From Actinomycetota bacterium (lineage in GTDB: Bacteria; Actinomycetota; Acidimicrobiia; Acidimicrobiales; AC-14), in contig VAWU01000028.1 in NCBI GenBank assembly GCA_005888325.1, positions 1-50,707 on the forward strand: 50,707 nucleotides of DNA, given 5' to 3'. The notes under the pieces were generated by a model. That model saw nothing but the letters and a program-made list of their open reading frames with translations, was not told the origin of the DNA and did not search any database. Each line of letters begins with the position of its first letter. The stretch's first letter is position 1. Positions 1-8,863 of this stretch are shown one piece after another. The position numbers were made by a program, and so were the translations under genes.

Positions 1-584
1 TAGCCGGTCGTGATGAGCCCGCCGCTGGTGGCGAATGTCCCCGTTGACGCCCATGCGGCCTTGCCTGCCTGAATGGCAACGCCGGAGTCACACGCGCTGA
101 GGGGTTCGTCGCGGATGTCGAGCACCTGGAGGCCGAAGGCGAACACCTGAGAGCCACCGGTGATGAGCACGCCGGAGTTCAGGCTCCCGCAGGCGCCCGG
201 ACCTGGTCCGGCCACCGTCACGTCGAGGAGGTTTGCAACAACTCCGTCGCCGCAGACATCGACGATGGCGGTGACACCACTTCCCGACGGTCCGCAGCGC
301 GACTCGTGCGGGGCGGCGGGGGCGCGCACAACGGGACGCGCATCACCGGAGTAGGGGGTGAGCGTGAGGTTCTTGGTGATCGTGAGCTGCTCGGGGTAGA
401 CGCCCGGGCAGATCGCCACGAAGTCTCCCGGCTGGGCGGCGTCGATTCCGGCCTGAATGGTCGAGAAGGCGGCGCCTGCACAGGACAGGTCATCGTCGAC
501 CACGACGGTATGGGGCTCTGCTGCATCAGCCCGGACGGGCATACAAACCGTCATGCCGATCATGACCACGAGCAGTCTCCGCAT
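1..584 (-). CDS. Secreted right-handed beta-helix (pectate-lyase-like) protein, C-terminus beyond window
   Basis: Reading the minus strand from 584 gives an uninterrupted frame that leaves the window at position 1. The first residues, MRRLLVVMIGMTVCM followed by a small-residue stretch ending near ADA, look like a Sec signal peptide. Around residues 40-65 comes 'FSTIQAGIDAAQPGDFV', then 'CPGVYPEQ', the typical entry of right-handed parallel beta-helix proteins. The same motif appears in the divergent neighbour starting at 809, so the two are probably distant paralogues. An even number of cysteines is scattered through the visible part, consistent with an exported protein. The start could also be the GTG at 590, two codons upstream; no strong ribosome site is visible. 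No enzymatic residues can be assigned, so binding or structural function on the cell surface is only inferred. Confidence 0.7.
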   Translation of the reverse strand, partial: MRRLLVVMIGMTVCMPVRADAAEPHTVVVDDDLSCAGAAFSTIQAGIDAAQPGDFVAICPGVYPEQLTITKNLTLTPYSGDARPVVRAPAAPHESRCGPSGSGVTAIVDVCGDGVVANLLDVTVAGPGPGACGSLNSGVLITGGSQVFAFGLQVLDIRDEPLSACDSGVAIQAGKAAWASTGTFATSGGLITTG

Positions 585-808
585 GAGCACAGATCGTACG
601 GCAACGCAGGGGAACCGTGCTAAATGCCACAAACTGGGTTGTGCGCCTGGACGACCCGGAGAGAACGGTGTGCAGCCGAGGTGTGCGTCGGACGGCTCAA
701 CCCAGCGGAGGCGGACCCGAAGCCGACCCTGGTAACGATGGGCTGTTGGGGTTCCGCCTCCAGGCATGGGTCCTGGGACGGGCGGAGACCAGGAGTGGGG
801 ACGGTGAG
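585..808. other. Divergent intergenic region between two beta-helix genes
   Basis: This 224-base spacer separates the divergent starts at 584 (minus) and 809 (plus). The plus frame of the right-hand gene stays open back to a TTG at 617, but the extra 64 residues lack a signal-peptide look and are rich in Arg/Gly/Pro, so I treat the stretch as non-coding. I see no clear -10 hexamer, hairpin or repeat. Confidence 0.4.
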
Positions 809-2467
809 ATGAGATCGCTGCAACGGCGGGTGACGCACGCGGTGGTCGCATCGGCCACCTTCTGCGCGGTGCTGGTGTCGGCCTCGACGACGGCCTCGGC
901 TGCCCCCGTGGTGCGCAACGTGCCCGGCGACTACCCGAGCATCCAGGCGGGCATCGACGCGGCGGTCAATGGCGACACGGTGCTCGTAGCCCCCGGCACC
1001 TACAGCGAGCACCGAATCGACTTCCACGGCAAGGCCATCAAAGTGGTCGGAGCCGCGGGAGCGGCGTCCACCGTCATCGACGGCAACGGTGTCGGTCCTA
1101 TCGTGTTCTTCCACTCGTTGGAGACCCGTGCCTCGGTGCTCAAGGGCTTCACGATTCAGCACGGCTTCACCGACTTCTACTCCGTGCCAGGGTACGGCGA
1201 CGCGGGTGGCGGCGTGTCCATCGTGCACGCCATGCCGACGATCAAGCTGAACGTCATCCAGGACAACGCGGCCGTGTTTGCCGGTGGCGGTATTGCCGAA
1301 CAGTTTGGCGCCCCTCTGATTACACACAACATCATCCAACGCAATGGGCGCGGCCCCGCGGGCGGCGACGGTGGCGGCGTCTTTCTGGGTGGCGAAGGTG
1401 CGCCCGTCGTGACGGACAACGTCATCCAAGACAACGTGACGACCGATGGCGGTGGCATCGGACTGTTCGCCGCGGGTTCGCCGATCATCCGCAACAACGT
1501 GATCCGGCGCAACCGCGCGGTCTTAAGCCACGGCGGCGGAATTTACGCCGTGAACCAGTCTGACGCTCTCTTCGAGCAGAACCTGGTCGTCGACAACACC
1601 GCGAGCGACGAGGGCGGCGGTGCCTACTGGTTGGTCCCCGGCAACACTCGGGGTCCCTACCTCGTCAACAACACGTTCGTGGGCAACCAAGCCGCATCGG
1701 GTTCGGCGCTCACGCTCGCGGGGTTCGACTCCGCGTCCAGGGTGGTCAACAACGTGGCGGTCTCCGAGTCGGGCTCATCGGTGCTCGACTGCGGCGATTA
1801 TCCCCGGGCCACGGTTCCGTTGATCACGTTCAACAATGTGTACAGCACGACCGTGCCGCGCTATGGCCGCAACTGCACCGACCAGACCGGCGTCAACAGC
1901 AACATCTCCGCCGACCCGTTGTTCGTCGACCCGACGGCAGGCGACTATCACCTGCGCGGCGCCTCGCCCTCCGTCGACGCCGGCGACAGCGACGCGCCCG
2001 GCCTCACCCCGTGGGACCTCGACGGCAACCCCCGCATCGTCGGCTCGGCGATCGACCAAGGCGTGTACGAGGCTCAGCCGGGCGCCGACCTCTCGCTCGG
2101 CATCACCGCCACGCCCAACCCGGTGATGACCGGCAAGCTGCTCACCTGGACGCTCACCGCCACCAATCACGGGCCGCTCATGGCCACCAACGTGCAGTTG
2201 CACGACACCTGGCCCAACGCCCTACCGGGCGGGGTGCAGTTCCGCCGGGTGGCCACGAGCACCGGGTCCTGCGCGTGGGACGGCGCCACCACCCTCACCT
2301 GCTCGCTGGGAGCTCTTCCATCGGGTGCCTCCGCCACCATCACCCTGGTGGTCAAGCCGCGCGGCCCGGGGATGCTGGCCAACACCGCAACCCTCGCTGC
2401 CCACGAGTTCGACCCCAACACCGCCGACAACACAGCCTCGGTGCAGGTCACCGTGCGGCCCGGTTGA
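809..2467 (+). CDS. Secreted right-handed beta-helix protein with C-terminal DUF11-like domain
   Basis: A 552-residue protein if started at ATG 809. That start gives a clean signal peptide (MRSLQRR, a hydrophobic core, then ASA at about residue 31). Residues about 35-75 carry 'YPSIQAGIDAAVNGDTVLV' and 'APGTYSEHR', the beta-helix entry motif. Residues about 90-330 hold repeating coils such as 'NVIQDNAAVFAGGGI', 'NIIQRNGRGPAGGDGGGV' and 'NVIQDNVTTDGGGI', roughly one turn every 25-30 residues. A segment near residue 380-420 ('ADPLFVDP..GDYHL..SPSVDAGD') resembles the choice-of-anchor Q type tail. The last 115 residues ('ADLSLGITATPNPVMTGKLL') match a DUF11/conserved-repeat beta-sandwich. No LPXTG or membrane anchor is visible, so it is probably released or held non-covalently. 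A longer start at TTG 617 is possible but unlikely. Confidence 0.8.
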   Translation: MRSLQRRVTHAVVASATFCAVLVSASTTASAAPVVRNVPGDYPSIQAGIDAAVNGDTVLVAPGTYSEHRIDFHGKAIKVVGAAGAASTVIDGNGVGPIVFFHSLETRASVLKGFTIQHGFTDFYSVPGYGDAGGGVSIVHAMPTIKLNVIQDNAAVFAGGGIAEQFGAPLITHNIIQRNGRGPAGGDGGGVFLGGEGAPVVTDNVIQDNVTTDGGGIGLFAAGSPIIRNNVIRRNRAVLSHGGGIYAVNQSDALFEQNLVVDNTASDEGGGAYWLVPGNTRGPYLVNNTFVGNQAASGSALTLAGFDSASRVVNNVAVSESGSSVLDCGDYPRATVPLITFNNVYSTTVPRYGRNCTDQTGVNSNISADPLFVDPTAGDYHLRGASPSVDAGDSDAPGLTPWDLDGNPRIVGSAIDQGVYEAQPGADLSLGITATPNPVMTGKLLTWTLTATNHGPLMATNVQLHDTWPNALPGGVQFRRVATSTGSCAWDGATTLTCSLGALPSGASATITLVVKPRGPGMLANTATLAAHEFDPNTADNTASVQVTVRPG

Positions 2468-2535
2468 GGGCGCATGCCATGGCAGGACCGTTGGCCGGGC
2501 GCACACGTGTGTTGGCCTCCTGCGGGCGCGAACGT

Positions 2536-3787
2536 ATGACGATGAGGCGAGCTCGTCTGCTTGCGGTGCTGGCGATCGCGGCTGTGCTGCTTGTGGCGTG
2601 TCGCCCCGGCGACCTCGACCCGACCTTTGGCACCAACGGTGTGGTGAGCTTTGACCTCGGCGCCAACGGCCACTTCGGTCAACCGGCCGTCTTGCCTGAT
2701 GGTCGGATCGTTGTGCCGGGCACGTTTCAGACATCGTTTGACCCGCCTCACATAACACTGCGCGGACTGAACGCCAACGGCACCCCCGATGCGACCTTCG
2801 GCGACAAGGGCGTAGTCGACACCTTCGTCGGCTACGCCAGCACGGCGGAGCTCGTGGTGCGCCAACCAGACGACAAGCTCCTCGTGGGCGGCTCCGTCTC
2901 GTTCGTGGCCGGGATGCCGCCGCCGACGGAGCTGGGCCTTTTGCGCTACCTGCCCAACGGCACGCTCGACGCCAGCTTCGGCAACGGGGGCGTAGTCGTC
3001 AGCGATCTCGGCAGTTACGACGCCATCGTCGCGGTCGTGCTTCAGCCCGACGGCAAGATCGTGGCGGTGAGCGATGGAAGCCACGGGACCCTCGTGGTTC
3101 GGCTCAACCCCGACGGCAGTGCCGACACCACCTTCGGCTGGGCGGGCATCGTGGGCCTGGGTGGCCATTTTGCTGCCGGAGGGCCTGCGCACGTCCTGGG
3201 TTCAGCCCGATGGCAAGCTCGTCGTCGGCGCGTCCGGGGTCAGGCCCAACGACCCCGTGGGCACGGCGGTGTTCGAGCTCGTTCGCCTGACGCCGACCGG
3301 TATCCGTGACGCAAGCTTCGGGGACAACGGCGTGGTCACCACCGACTTCGGGTTCGGGATCGACCGGGAGTCGTTTCTCCGCGGCCTGGTGTTGCGCGCG
3401 GGTGGCAAGCTGCTGGCTGGGGGGTCCACCCAGGGCGCCGATGGTCGGGTGTTGTTTGCGCTCGCCCGGTACAACCCCGACGGGACGTTGGACTCGACCT
3501 TCGGTGCTGGGGGTCGGGTCACGCACGCAATGCCGTCGACCAACCCGTTCAATGTCTTCGCCTTCGCCACCCAACGTTATGGCGCGGTAGTGCTGGCCGG
3601 CATCGACTGCCAGCGCGCCGTTCTCGCCAGGTTCGACCCGGCTGGCGACTTCGATACCAGTTTCGGTTCGGGCGGCATCGCCACGAGCACCGCCATCCAG
3701 AGCGTCGACGTTCTCACGAGCCAACCAAACGGTGCGCTCCTCGCCGGTAGTCGTCGCGGTGATCAGTTGGCACGTTTCGCCGGGTAG
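2536..3787 (+). pseudogene. Delta-60 repeat lipoprotein interrupted by a +1 frameshift
   Basis: ATG 2536 opens a lipoprotein signal (hydrophobic run ending 'LLVAC', a lipobox) followed by delta-60 repeats of the form 'xDxTFGxxGVV...QPDGKIVV'. Four repeat heads (DPTFGTNG, DATFGDKG, DASFGNGG, DTTFGWAG) lie in the first frame. At about 3178-3183 ('ccggagggcc') the homology jumps to the next frame, which supplies 'LRTSWVQPDGKLVVG' and three more heads (DASFGDNG, DSTFGAGG, DTSFGSGG) before the stop at 3785-3787. Removing one G from the GGG run at 3181-3183 would restore a single frame of roughly 416 residues. Either the gene is recently broken or the assembly has one extra G. Seven repeats would suit a seven-bladed surface propeller, which is inference. 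Confidence 0.75.
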
Positions 3788-3851
3788 TTGGCCCGCAGCA
3801 TCGCGTTACCTGTCCTTCTGAGCGAGGGTCATCCGACCTTGCCATCACGGG

Positions 3852-4136
3852 TCAGCGCGAGATCACCTCGAACAGGCGCATCTCCGGCGCACCTTGCGCG
3901 TTGCGTTGGAGGTGCTCCATCATCCTCGGCCGGACCAACTGCGCCGCCGCGTCCGCTTCGGCCTCGGTTTGCCACAGCACGAAGATCCCGTACTCACCGT
4001 CGCTGTCGTCCCCGAACACCACGGCGCTTTCGCAGCCGGGTTGGGACGTGATCAGCGGCATCAGCTCGTCGGCGAGAGCCTGGGCCTCCGCCCGCTTGCC
4101 CGGGCCGAACGAGAACCTGACGAGTCGTGCGTACAT
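3852..4136 (-). CDS. Antibiotic biosynthesis monooxygenase (ABM) domain protein
   Basis: A 94-residue protein starting 'MYARLVRFSFGPGKRAEAQ' with 'LMPLITSQPGCES' and 'GIFVLWQTEAEADAA'. This is the length and pattern of a single ABM ferredoxin-like domain: a beta strand, a helix of the EAQALADEL type, a strand after the GCESAVVF segment, then a helix. ABM proteins form dimers and are either small cofactor-free monooxygenases, haem-degrading enzymes or proteins of unknown role; no haem-binding signature can be claimed here. The start is supported by a strong ribosome site (GGGAGG six bases before ATG). It stands alone between two plus-strand surface-protein genes. Confidence 0.8.
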   Translation of the reverse strand: MYARLVRFSFGPGKRAEAQALADELMPLITSQPGCESAVVFGDDSDGEYGIFVLWQTEAEADAAAQLVRPRMMEHLQRNAQGAPEMRLFEVISR

Positions 4137-4315
4137 GGTTGACCTCCCTCGTGGTCACGCCGGCGTCCAGCCGGCGAGCTGCTCGGACGAGCATCGCCCC
4201 CAGTCCGGTAACCGATGGGAGTGAAGAGATCCTAGGTCCGCCCCCGATCCGTCCTCGGGCTCCTGGGCCTGCCGCGCGGCGGTAGTGTCTCCGCGTCGAC
4301 TCGAGGGGAGTTCGA

Positions 4316-6907
4316 GTGACGGGGCCGCTTCGGCGTCGCGGTGTCAGGGTCGGTACGGCGTGCATGGCGTTGGTCGCGGCTCTGGGGGTGACGCCGCTCG
4401 CGATTCCTCCTGCCGGGGCGACCCGACCGACCGCAACGGCTCGTCAGCTCGCGGGCTCGATCCCATCGCCGTACATCGACGCCCGCGACGCGGTGAAGGT
4501 TGGCAACGACCTTTTCGTGATCGACGGGAACGCCATCGATCGCATCGACGTCACCACGTCGGCATGGGCGGTGTTCGCAGGCGATCGCACCGTCTCGGGA
4601 TCGGTCGACGGCTACGGCGCCGCTGCCCGGTTCAACGTCCCGCAGGGCCTGGCCACCGACGGCGACAACCTGTACGTGGCCGATTCCAACAACGACACGA
4701 TCCGGCGCGTGCGGATCGGCAACGCAGAGGTGTCGACCATCGCGGGCCAGGTGGGGCTCGTGGGCTCGGCCGACGGCGCAGGCGCTGCGGCTCGCTTCAA
4801 CGGCCCGAAGGGAATCGTGGTCGTGCCGGACGAGCTCAGCGTCTACATCGCGGACAGCTACAACCGCACGATCCGCAAGCTGACGCTCGCGACGGCCGCG
4901 GTCACCACGGTGGCCGGAATGCCGGGGGCCGTGGGTTCGGTCGACGGCATCGGCGCGGCGGCGCGCTTCGAGTTCCCCGACGGCATCACGTCGGACGCGA
5001 GTGGCGTGCTGTGGATCGGAGACGGCATCAAGTTGCGCAAGCTCGTGCCGAGCACGAGGGCTGTGACGACGCGCGCTGCGTTCACCGATCCCGGTGCGTT
5101 CAACCAGAACGCAATGGGCGTCGCCGTCTCCGGTGGGTTCGTGTACGTCGCCGCGTTCTACTTCATCGACACCGAGGACGGCGGCGAGTACTGGAAGATC
5201 TGGAAGGTCAACGCGGCAACGGGCGGTGTCGTCGACATCACCCCGCCCTTACTCCAAGCCGTCGACCTCCTCACCGACGGGGTGAACCTCTGGGCGGCCC
5301 ATGGACCGCGGTTCACGGAGATCACGCTGGCGACGGGGGCGTCGCGCGGTGCGGCGGGCATCGCCGCTGCGGGCCAGGTCGACGGCCGCGGCGCAGCTGC
5401 CCGCTTCACCAACCCCGCGGACACCACGTCCGACGGCCTCAACCTCTACGTCACCGACCGCGCGACGGGAGCGGTACGCAAGGTCGTGATCGCAACCGGC
5501 GCGGTGACGACGCTGGCCACCGGCCTCGACCAGCCACGCGGCATCACCCACGATGCCACCGACTTGTACGTCGCCCAGCCTGACGCGGTCGCTCGGATCT
5601 CGAAAGCGACCGGCGCCGTGAGCACGCTGGTGACGCTGCCGACGGCGAGCAACCCCGCCCACGACCTCGTCTACCAAGGTGGCCACCTCTATCTCGTGCA
5701 CGGTGACTGCGCGGTCTACGACATCGTGATCGCCACCGCGACCATGACCGCGCTGGCCGGGGTGCCGGGACAGTGCGGCAACCAAACCGACGGCACGGGC
5801 GCGGCCGCGCGGTTCGGTGCCGGCGCTAGCAGCCCGCCGACGAGCATCACCACCGACGGGACCAACCTCTGGATCGCAGACAACAGGCTGCGCAAAGTCG
5901 TCATCGCGACCGCGGTCGTGACAACGGTCGCGGCACCCGGCACGGCCGACAGCCTCACCCATGCCGGGGGGTCGCTGTACGTTGTCCTCGACGTGAACGG
6001 CACCGGCCGTGGCGTCTACCGGAGCGATGCGCCCGGTGGTGCGTACACGCTCGTGATCCCGGATCGCGGCCAACCGCTCACTTACGCCCCGACGTCCGCC
6101 TCGACCACGGCGGCAGGCGACTTCCTCTGGTTCAACGGCATCGCCGCGGACTCTGCGGGTCACCGCCTCTTCTTCGCCAACGGTTATGGGGTCGGCATGA
6201 TCACCGACGCCAAGGTCCCTCCGCAGCTGACGATCGGCGACGTCACCACGAACGAGGGCGACGGGGGCATGGCCCAGGCCGTGTTCACCGTGCGACTCTC
6301 ATCACCGCAACCCGACCTGATCAGCGTCGTCTATCTCACCAATGACGGCTCGGCGACGAGCGCGAGCGGCGACTACGTGGGCCAGTCGGGTCGCCTCGAC
6401 TTCGCCCCCGGAGTGGTGGAGCAACGGGTGAAGGTCACGGTCAACGGCGACATGGCCAACGAGGCCAACGAGAGCTTCAAGGTGCGCCTGGTGTGGCCCT
6501 CGGGCGGCGCGGTGCTGGCGCGCGCCATCGGCACCGCCACTCTGCTAGACGACGATCCCAACGGCGGGAGTGCGACACTCGCCATCGGCGACGTGAGCGT
6601 GGTGGAAGGCGACGACCTCAGCGCGCTGGCGGTGTTCCCGGTGCGCCTCTCGAGCGCGCAGGGCAGCTCGGTCAGCGTCAACTTCGGCACGGTGGACGGC
6701 AGCGCGACGCTGGCGGGCGGCGACTATGAGCCGCGCCTGGGCACGCTCAGCTTCGCCCCCGGCGTCACCGGCGCCACCGTTTTCGTCAAGCTCACCGGCG
6801 ACTACCGCCCCGAGGCGCTCGAGACGTTCTCCCTCGTGCTGTCGGGTTCAACCGGTCCCACCATCACACGCGCCAGCGGCGCCGGCGCGATCATCGACGA
6901 CGACTGA
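4316..6907 (+). CDS. Secreted NHL-type beta-propeller protein with two C-terminal Calx-beta domains
   Basis: An 863-residue exported protein. GTG 4316 is preceded five bases upstream by GAGGGGAG and is followed by an Arg-rich n-region and hydrophobic core ending near 'PAGA', a Sec signal. Residues about 50-640 hold NHL-like repeats such as 'DGDNLYVADSNNDTIRRVRI' alternating with 'GSVDGYGAAARFNVPQGLA', recurring roughly every 55-60 residues. Two Calx-beta domains follow, each starting 'LTIGDVTTNEGDGG' or 'LAIGDVSVVEGDD', containing 'GSAT..GDY' and 'L.FAPGV', and ending in 'DDD' acidic clusters that normally bind calcium. No anchor or sorting signal is seen after the second Calx-beta domain, which ends the protein. 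It is convergent with the membrane protein at 6926, 18 bases away. Likely an adhesin-like or matrix protein; no substrate can be assigned. Confidence 0.85.
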   Translation: MTGPLRRRGVRVGTACMALVAALGVTPLAIPPAGATRPTATARQLAGSIPSPYIDARDAVKVGNDLFVIDGNAIDRIDVTTSAWAVFAGDRTVSGSVDGYGAAARFNVPQGLATDGDNLYVADSNNDTIRRVRIGNAEVSTIAGQVGLVGSADGAGAAARFNGPKGIVVVPDELSVYIADSYNRTIRKLTLATAAVTTVAGMPGAVGSVDGIGAAARFEFPDGITSDASGVLWIGDGIKLRKLVPSTRAVTTRAAFTDPGAFNQNAMGVAVSGGFVYVAAFYFIDTEDGGEYWKIWKVNAATGGVVDITPPLLQAVDLLTDGVNLWAAHGPRFTEITLATGASRGAAGIAAAGQVDGRGAAARFTNPADTTSDGLNLYVTDRATGAVRKVVIATGAVTTLATGLDQPRGITHDATDLYVAQPDAVARISKATGAVSTLVTLPTASNPAHDLVYQGGHLYLVHGDCAVYDIVIATATMTALAGVPGQCGNQTDGTGAAARFGAGASSPPTSITTDGTNLWIADNRLRKVVIATAVVTTVAAPGTADSLTHAGGSLYVVLDVNGTGRGVYRSDAPGGAYTLVIPDRGQPLTYAPTSASTTAAGDFLWFNGIAADSAGHRLFFANGYGVGMITDAKVPPQLTIGDVTTNEGDGGMAQAVFTVRLSSPQPDLISVVYLTNDGSATSASGDYVGQSGRLDFAPGVVEQRVKVTVNGDMANEANESFKVRLVWPSGGAVLARAIGTATLLDDDPNGGSATLAIGDVSVVEGDDLSALAVFPVRLSSAQGSSVSVNFGTVDGSATLAGGDYEPRLGTLSFAPGVTGATVFVKLTGDYRPEALETFSLVLSGSTGPTITRASGAGAIIDDD

Positions 6908-6925
6908 GCCGACCCGAACCGCGCG

Positions 6926-8776
6926 CTAGTGCGGTTGCGTCAAGAACACGCCGACGGCCGCGGTGCTCAAGCGTCTGTCAAGGTCGAGCGCCTCGACGTA
7001 GAACGACGTCTTGTCGAGGGTGCCCGCGTCACGCTGCGCCCGGATGGCCGTCATGCGCCGGACGAGTTGGGCGCGCTCTGCGCGGGGCAGCAGGCCCCAG
7101 TAGGCGATCATTCGATGGCCCGGACGGTCGGCCGCAGCATCGAACTTGCCGAAGGGTTTGCTGATCTCGACGTCGAGGATCGCTCGAACCGGGCCGTGCC
7201 GGTGGACGCGATGAGCGGAGTCAGAGCCGACAAGACCGTACGCGGATTGTGTGCGCGCGGATATTCCGTGCCGCTCCAGCCAGAGGATCAACGCCGCGTA
7301 ATAGACGCAGCCCTCATCGCCGCTGCACCGAACGATGACGTCGCCGGAGCCTCTCGGCAGGGCCGCGGTTGTTTGTCGGGCCAACACCGCAACCTGCGGT
7401 GAGTACGCGTCCCCGACGGGCCTTGCCGCATACACCGCATTGACGAGTGTGATCGCGCCCAGGGCCACGACACAGGCCACACCCAGTGCGCGCCTCGTGG
7501 TCGGTCTGACTCGCTCATCGACCAGCCGCCAGGCCCCCCAAGCGGTGGCGACAAAAGCGAACATGGTGACCACCCAGATCCAGCCCAGCCGGTAGTCGTA
7601 GACCGGCCCCAGGGTGCGAGCCACCCACACGACACCCAGGCTCAGGGTCAACCCGACGGTCGCGGTCAACCAGAAGGCGTCTCTCTCCCCTCGGCGCCAG
7701 AGCGCGAACGCGACGCCGACGAACGGCAGGAGATAAACGGGAAAGGCGGCGTGGAGAAGCGACGCAGGCTCGAAGCGGAGGGGGATCACCGCTCGGTGGC
7801 CGGTGATCCACTCGGGACGGCTCCCGAACTGGTTGCTCGTCAAACGCCAGCCCTCGGCGAGGGTGTGAGCCTTCTTGCCGGAGTCATCGAGGAAGTAACC
7901 GGCGATCTTTCCGAGGTTGCCGTGAGCGGCGGTGATCTGCTGGAGCACGGGAGGCAGCCAGAGCACCACGAGCACTCCGGCCGCCACGAGCGCGGCTCGG
8001 AGAGGACGACTTCGACGGACCGCCGCGGCGCGGCCCGCTTGCACGCGTCGGTACGACTGCGCGACCAGGCACGACGTACCGAGCACCAGCAGCGGGGCCG
8101 CGAGCAGGGCATAGCCGACATGGGTCTGGATGCAGAAGGACGCCACGAACGCTCCGGCCGGCAGTGCCCACGCCGAGCCGGAGATCATCTCCCATGTGAG
8201 AAAGACGAGCAGCCCGAACGGGAGAACGGTGATCGAGACGTTCCACGGATCGCGCACGAGGTCGGGCCCGAAACTCCTGACCACCAGGCCGCAGCCCAAG
8301 AGAGTCAAGAGCAACAGCGGAGTGCCGCCATGCCGTCGAGCGATCAAGGCCATTCCGAGGATGGCGGCGCCGTTGATCAGCAGCGCGCCCAAGAGCAGAC
8401 CGATCGAGCGGCCACCCGTCAAGCGATACGGCACCGCGAGCACATAGAAGAGGATGGGACCCGGATGGTTCCATCCATCCCGGGAGAAGAGACCGAGAAG
8501 GACGGGATGATGGCCCACGTCCCGAACTTGTAGCTCCGTGCCCGCGACATCGCCCGCCGGGTAGTAGCTCGAGCGGACCCGAACGAACACGGTCACGGCG
8601 GACACCAGAAGCGGAACCAGCCCGAGCGCTATGACGCCTCGGGACACGCGCCGGCTGCGGTCTTGCGGCGCTCGGTGTTGCGCTGAGACCAATGGCGCGC
8701 TTGGCGCTTGCGACCGAGCGGGTGCGGTGATCGGTCGATCGTAGCGGTCAGCGCCGACCGCTCTCGCCAGGAGCAC
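6926..8776 (-). CDS. Polytopic membrane protein, GT-C glycosyltransferase-like (paralogue of 14313-15998)
   Basis: Up to 616 residues with about ten hydrophobic segments and a hydrophilic C-terminal tail. The first extracytoplasmic loop carries 'YYPAGDVAGTELQVRDVG' and then 'HPVLLGLFSRDGWNHPG' before the second helix. Conserved acidic residues in the first outer loop are typical of GT-C glycosyltransferases that use lipid-linked sugars, so a polyprenyl-phosphate-sugar transferase is the best guess, not a proof. The gene at 14313 encodes the same architecture with long near-identical stretches ('RRHGGTPLLLLTLLG', 'LPFGLLVFLTW'). The start is uncertain: GTG 8776 adds a polar leader of 43 residues, while GTG 8647 ('VSRGVIALGLVPLL') matches the apparent start of the paralogue. 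Neighbours are secreted repeat proteins, which suggests surface glycan or glycoprotein work. Confidence 0.6.
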   Translation of the reverse strand: MLLARAVGADRYDRPITAPARSQAPSAPLVSAQHRAPQDRSRRVSRGVIALGLVPLLVSAVTVFVRVRSSYYPAGDVAGTELQVRDVGHHPVLLGLFSRDGWNHPGPILFYVLAVPYRLTGGRSIGLLLGALLINGAAILGMALIARRHGGTPLLLLTLLGCGLVVRSFGPDLVRDPWNVSITVLPFGLLVFLTWEMISGSAWALPAGAFVASFCIQTHVGYALLAAPLLVLGTSCLVAQSYRRVQAGRAAAVRRSRPLRAALVAAGVLVVLWLPPVLQQITAAHGNLGKIAGYFLDDSGKKAHTLAEGWRLTSNQFGSRPEWITGHRAVIPLRFEPASLLHAAFPVYLLPFVGVAFALWRRGERDAFWLTATVGLTLSLGVVWVARTLGPVYDYRLGWIWVVTMFAFVATAWGAWRLVDERVRPTTRRALGVACVVALGAITLVNAVYAARPVGDAYSPQVAVLARQTTAALPRGSGDVIVRCSGDEGCVYYAALILWLERHGISARTQSAYGLVGSDSAHRVHRHGPVRAILDVEISKPFGKFDAAADRPGHRMIAYWGLLPRAERAQLVRRMTAIRAQRDAGTLDKTSFYVEALDLDRRLSTAAVGVFLTQPH

Positions 8777-8863
8777 GCGGAGGCGGCTGTTGCCTGTTTG
8801 CGTCGAGCGTCGACGGGGGACGCTAGTCTGAATCGAGACGGCGATACATGACAGGGGTGCAGC

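Noticed and set aside
617-808. TTG 617 as start of the beta-helix protein
   Set aside because: It would put 64 polar residues before a clear signal peptide at ATG 809.
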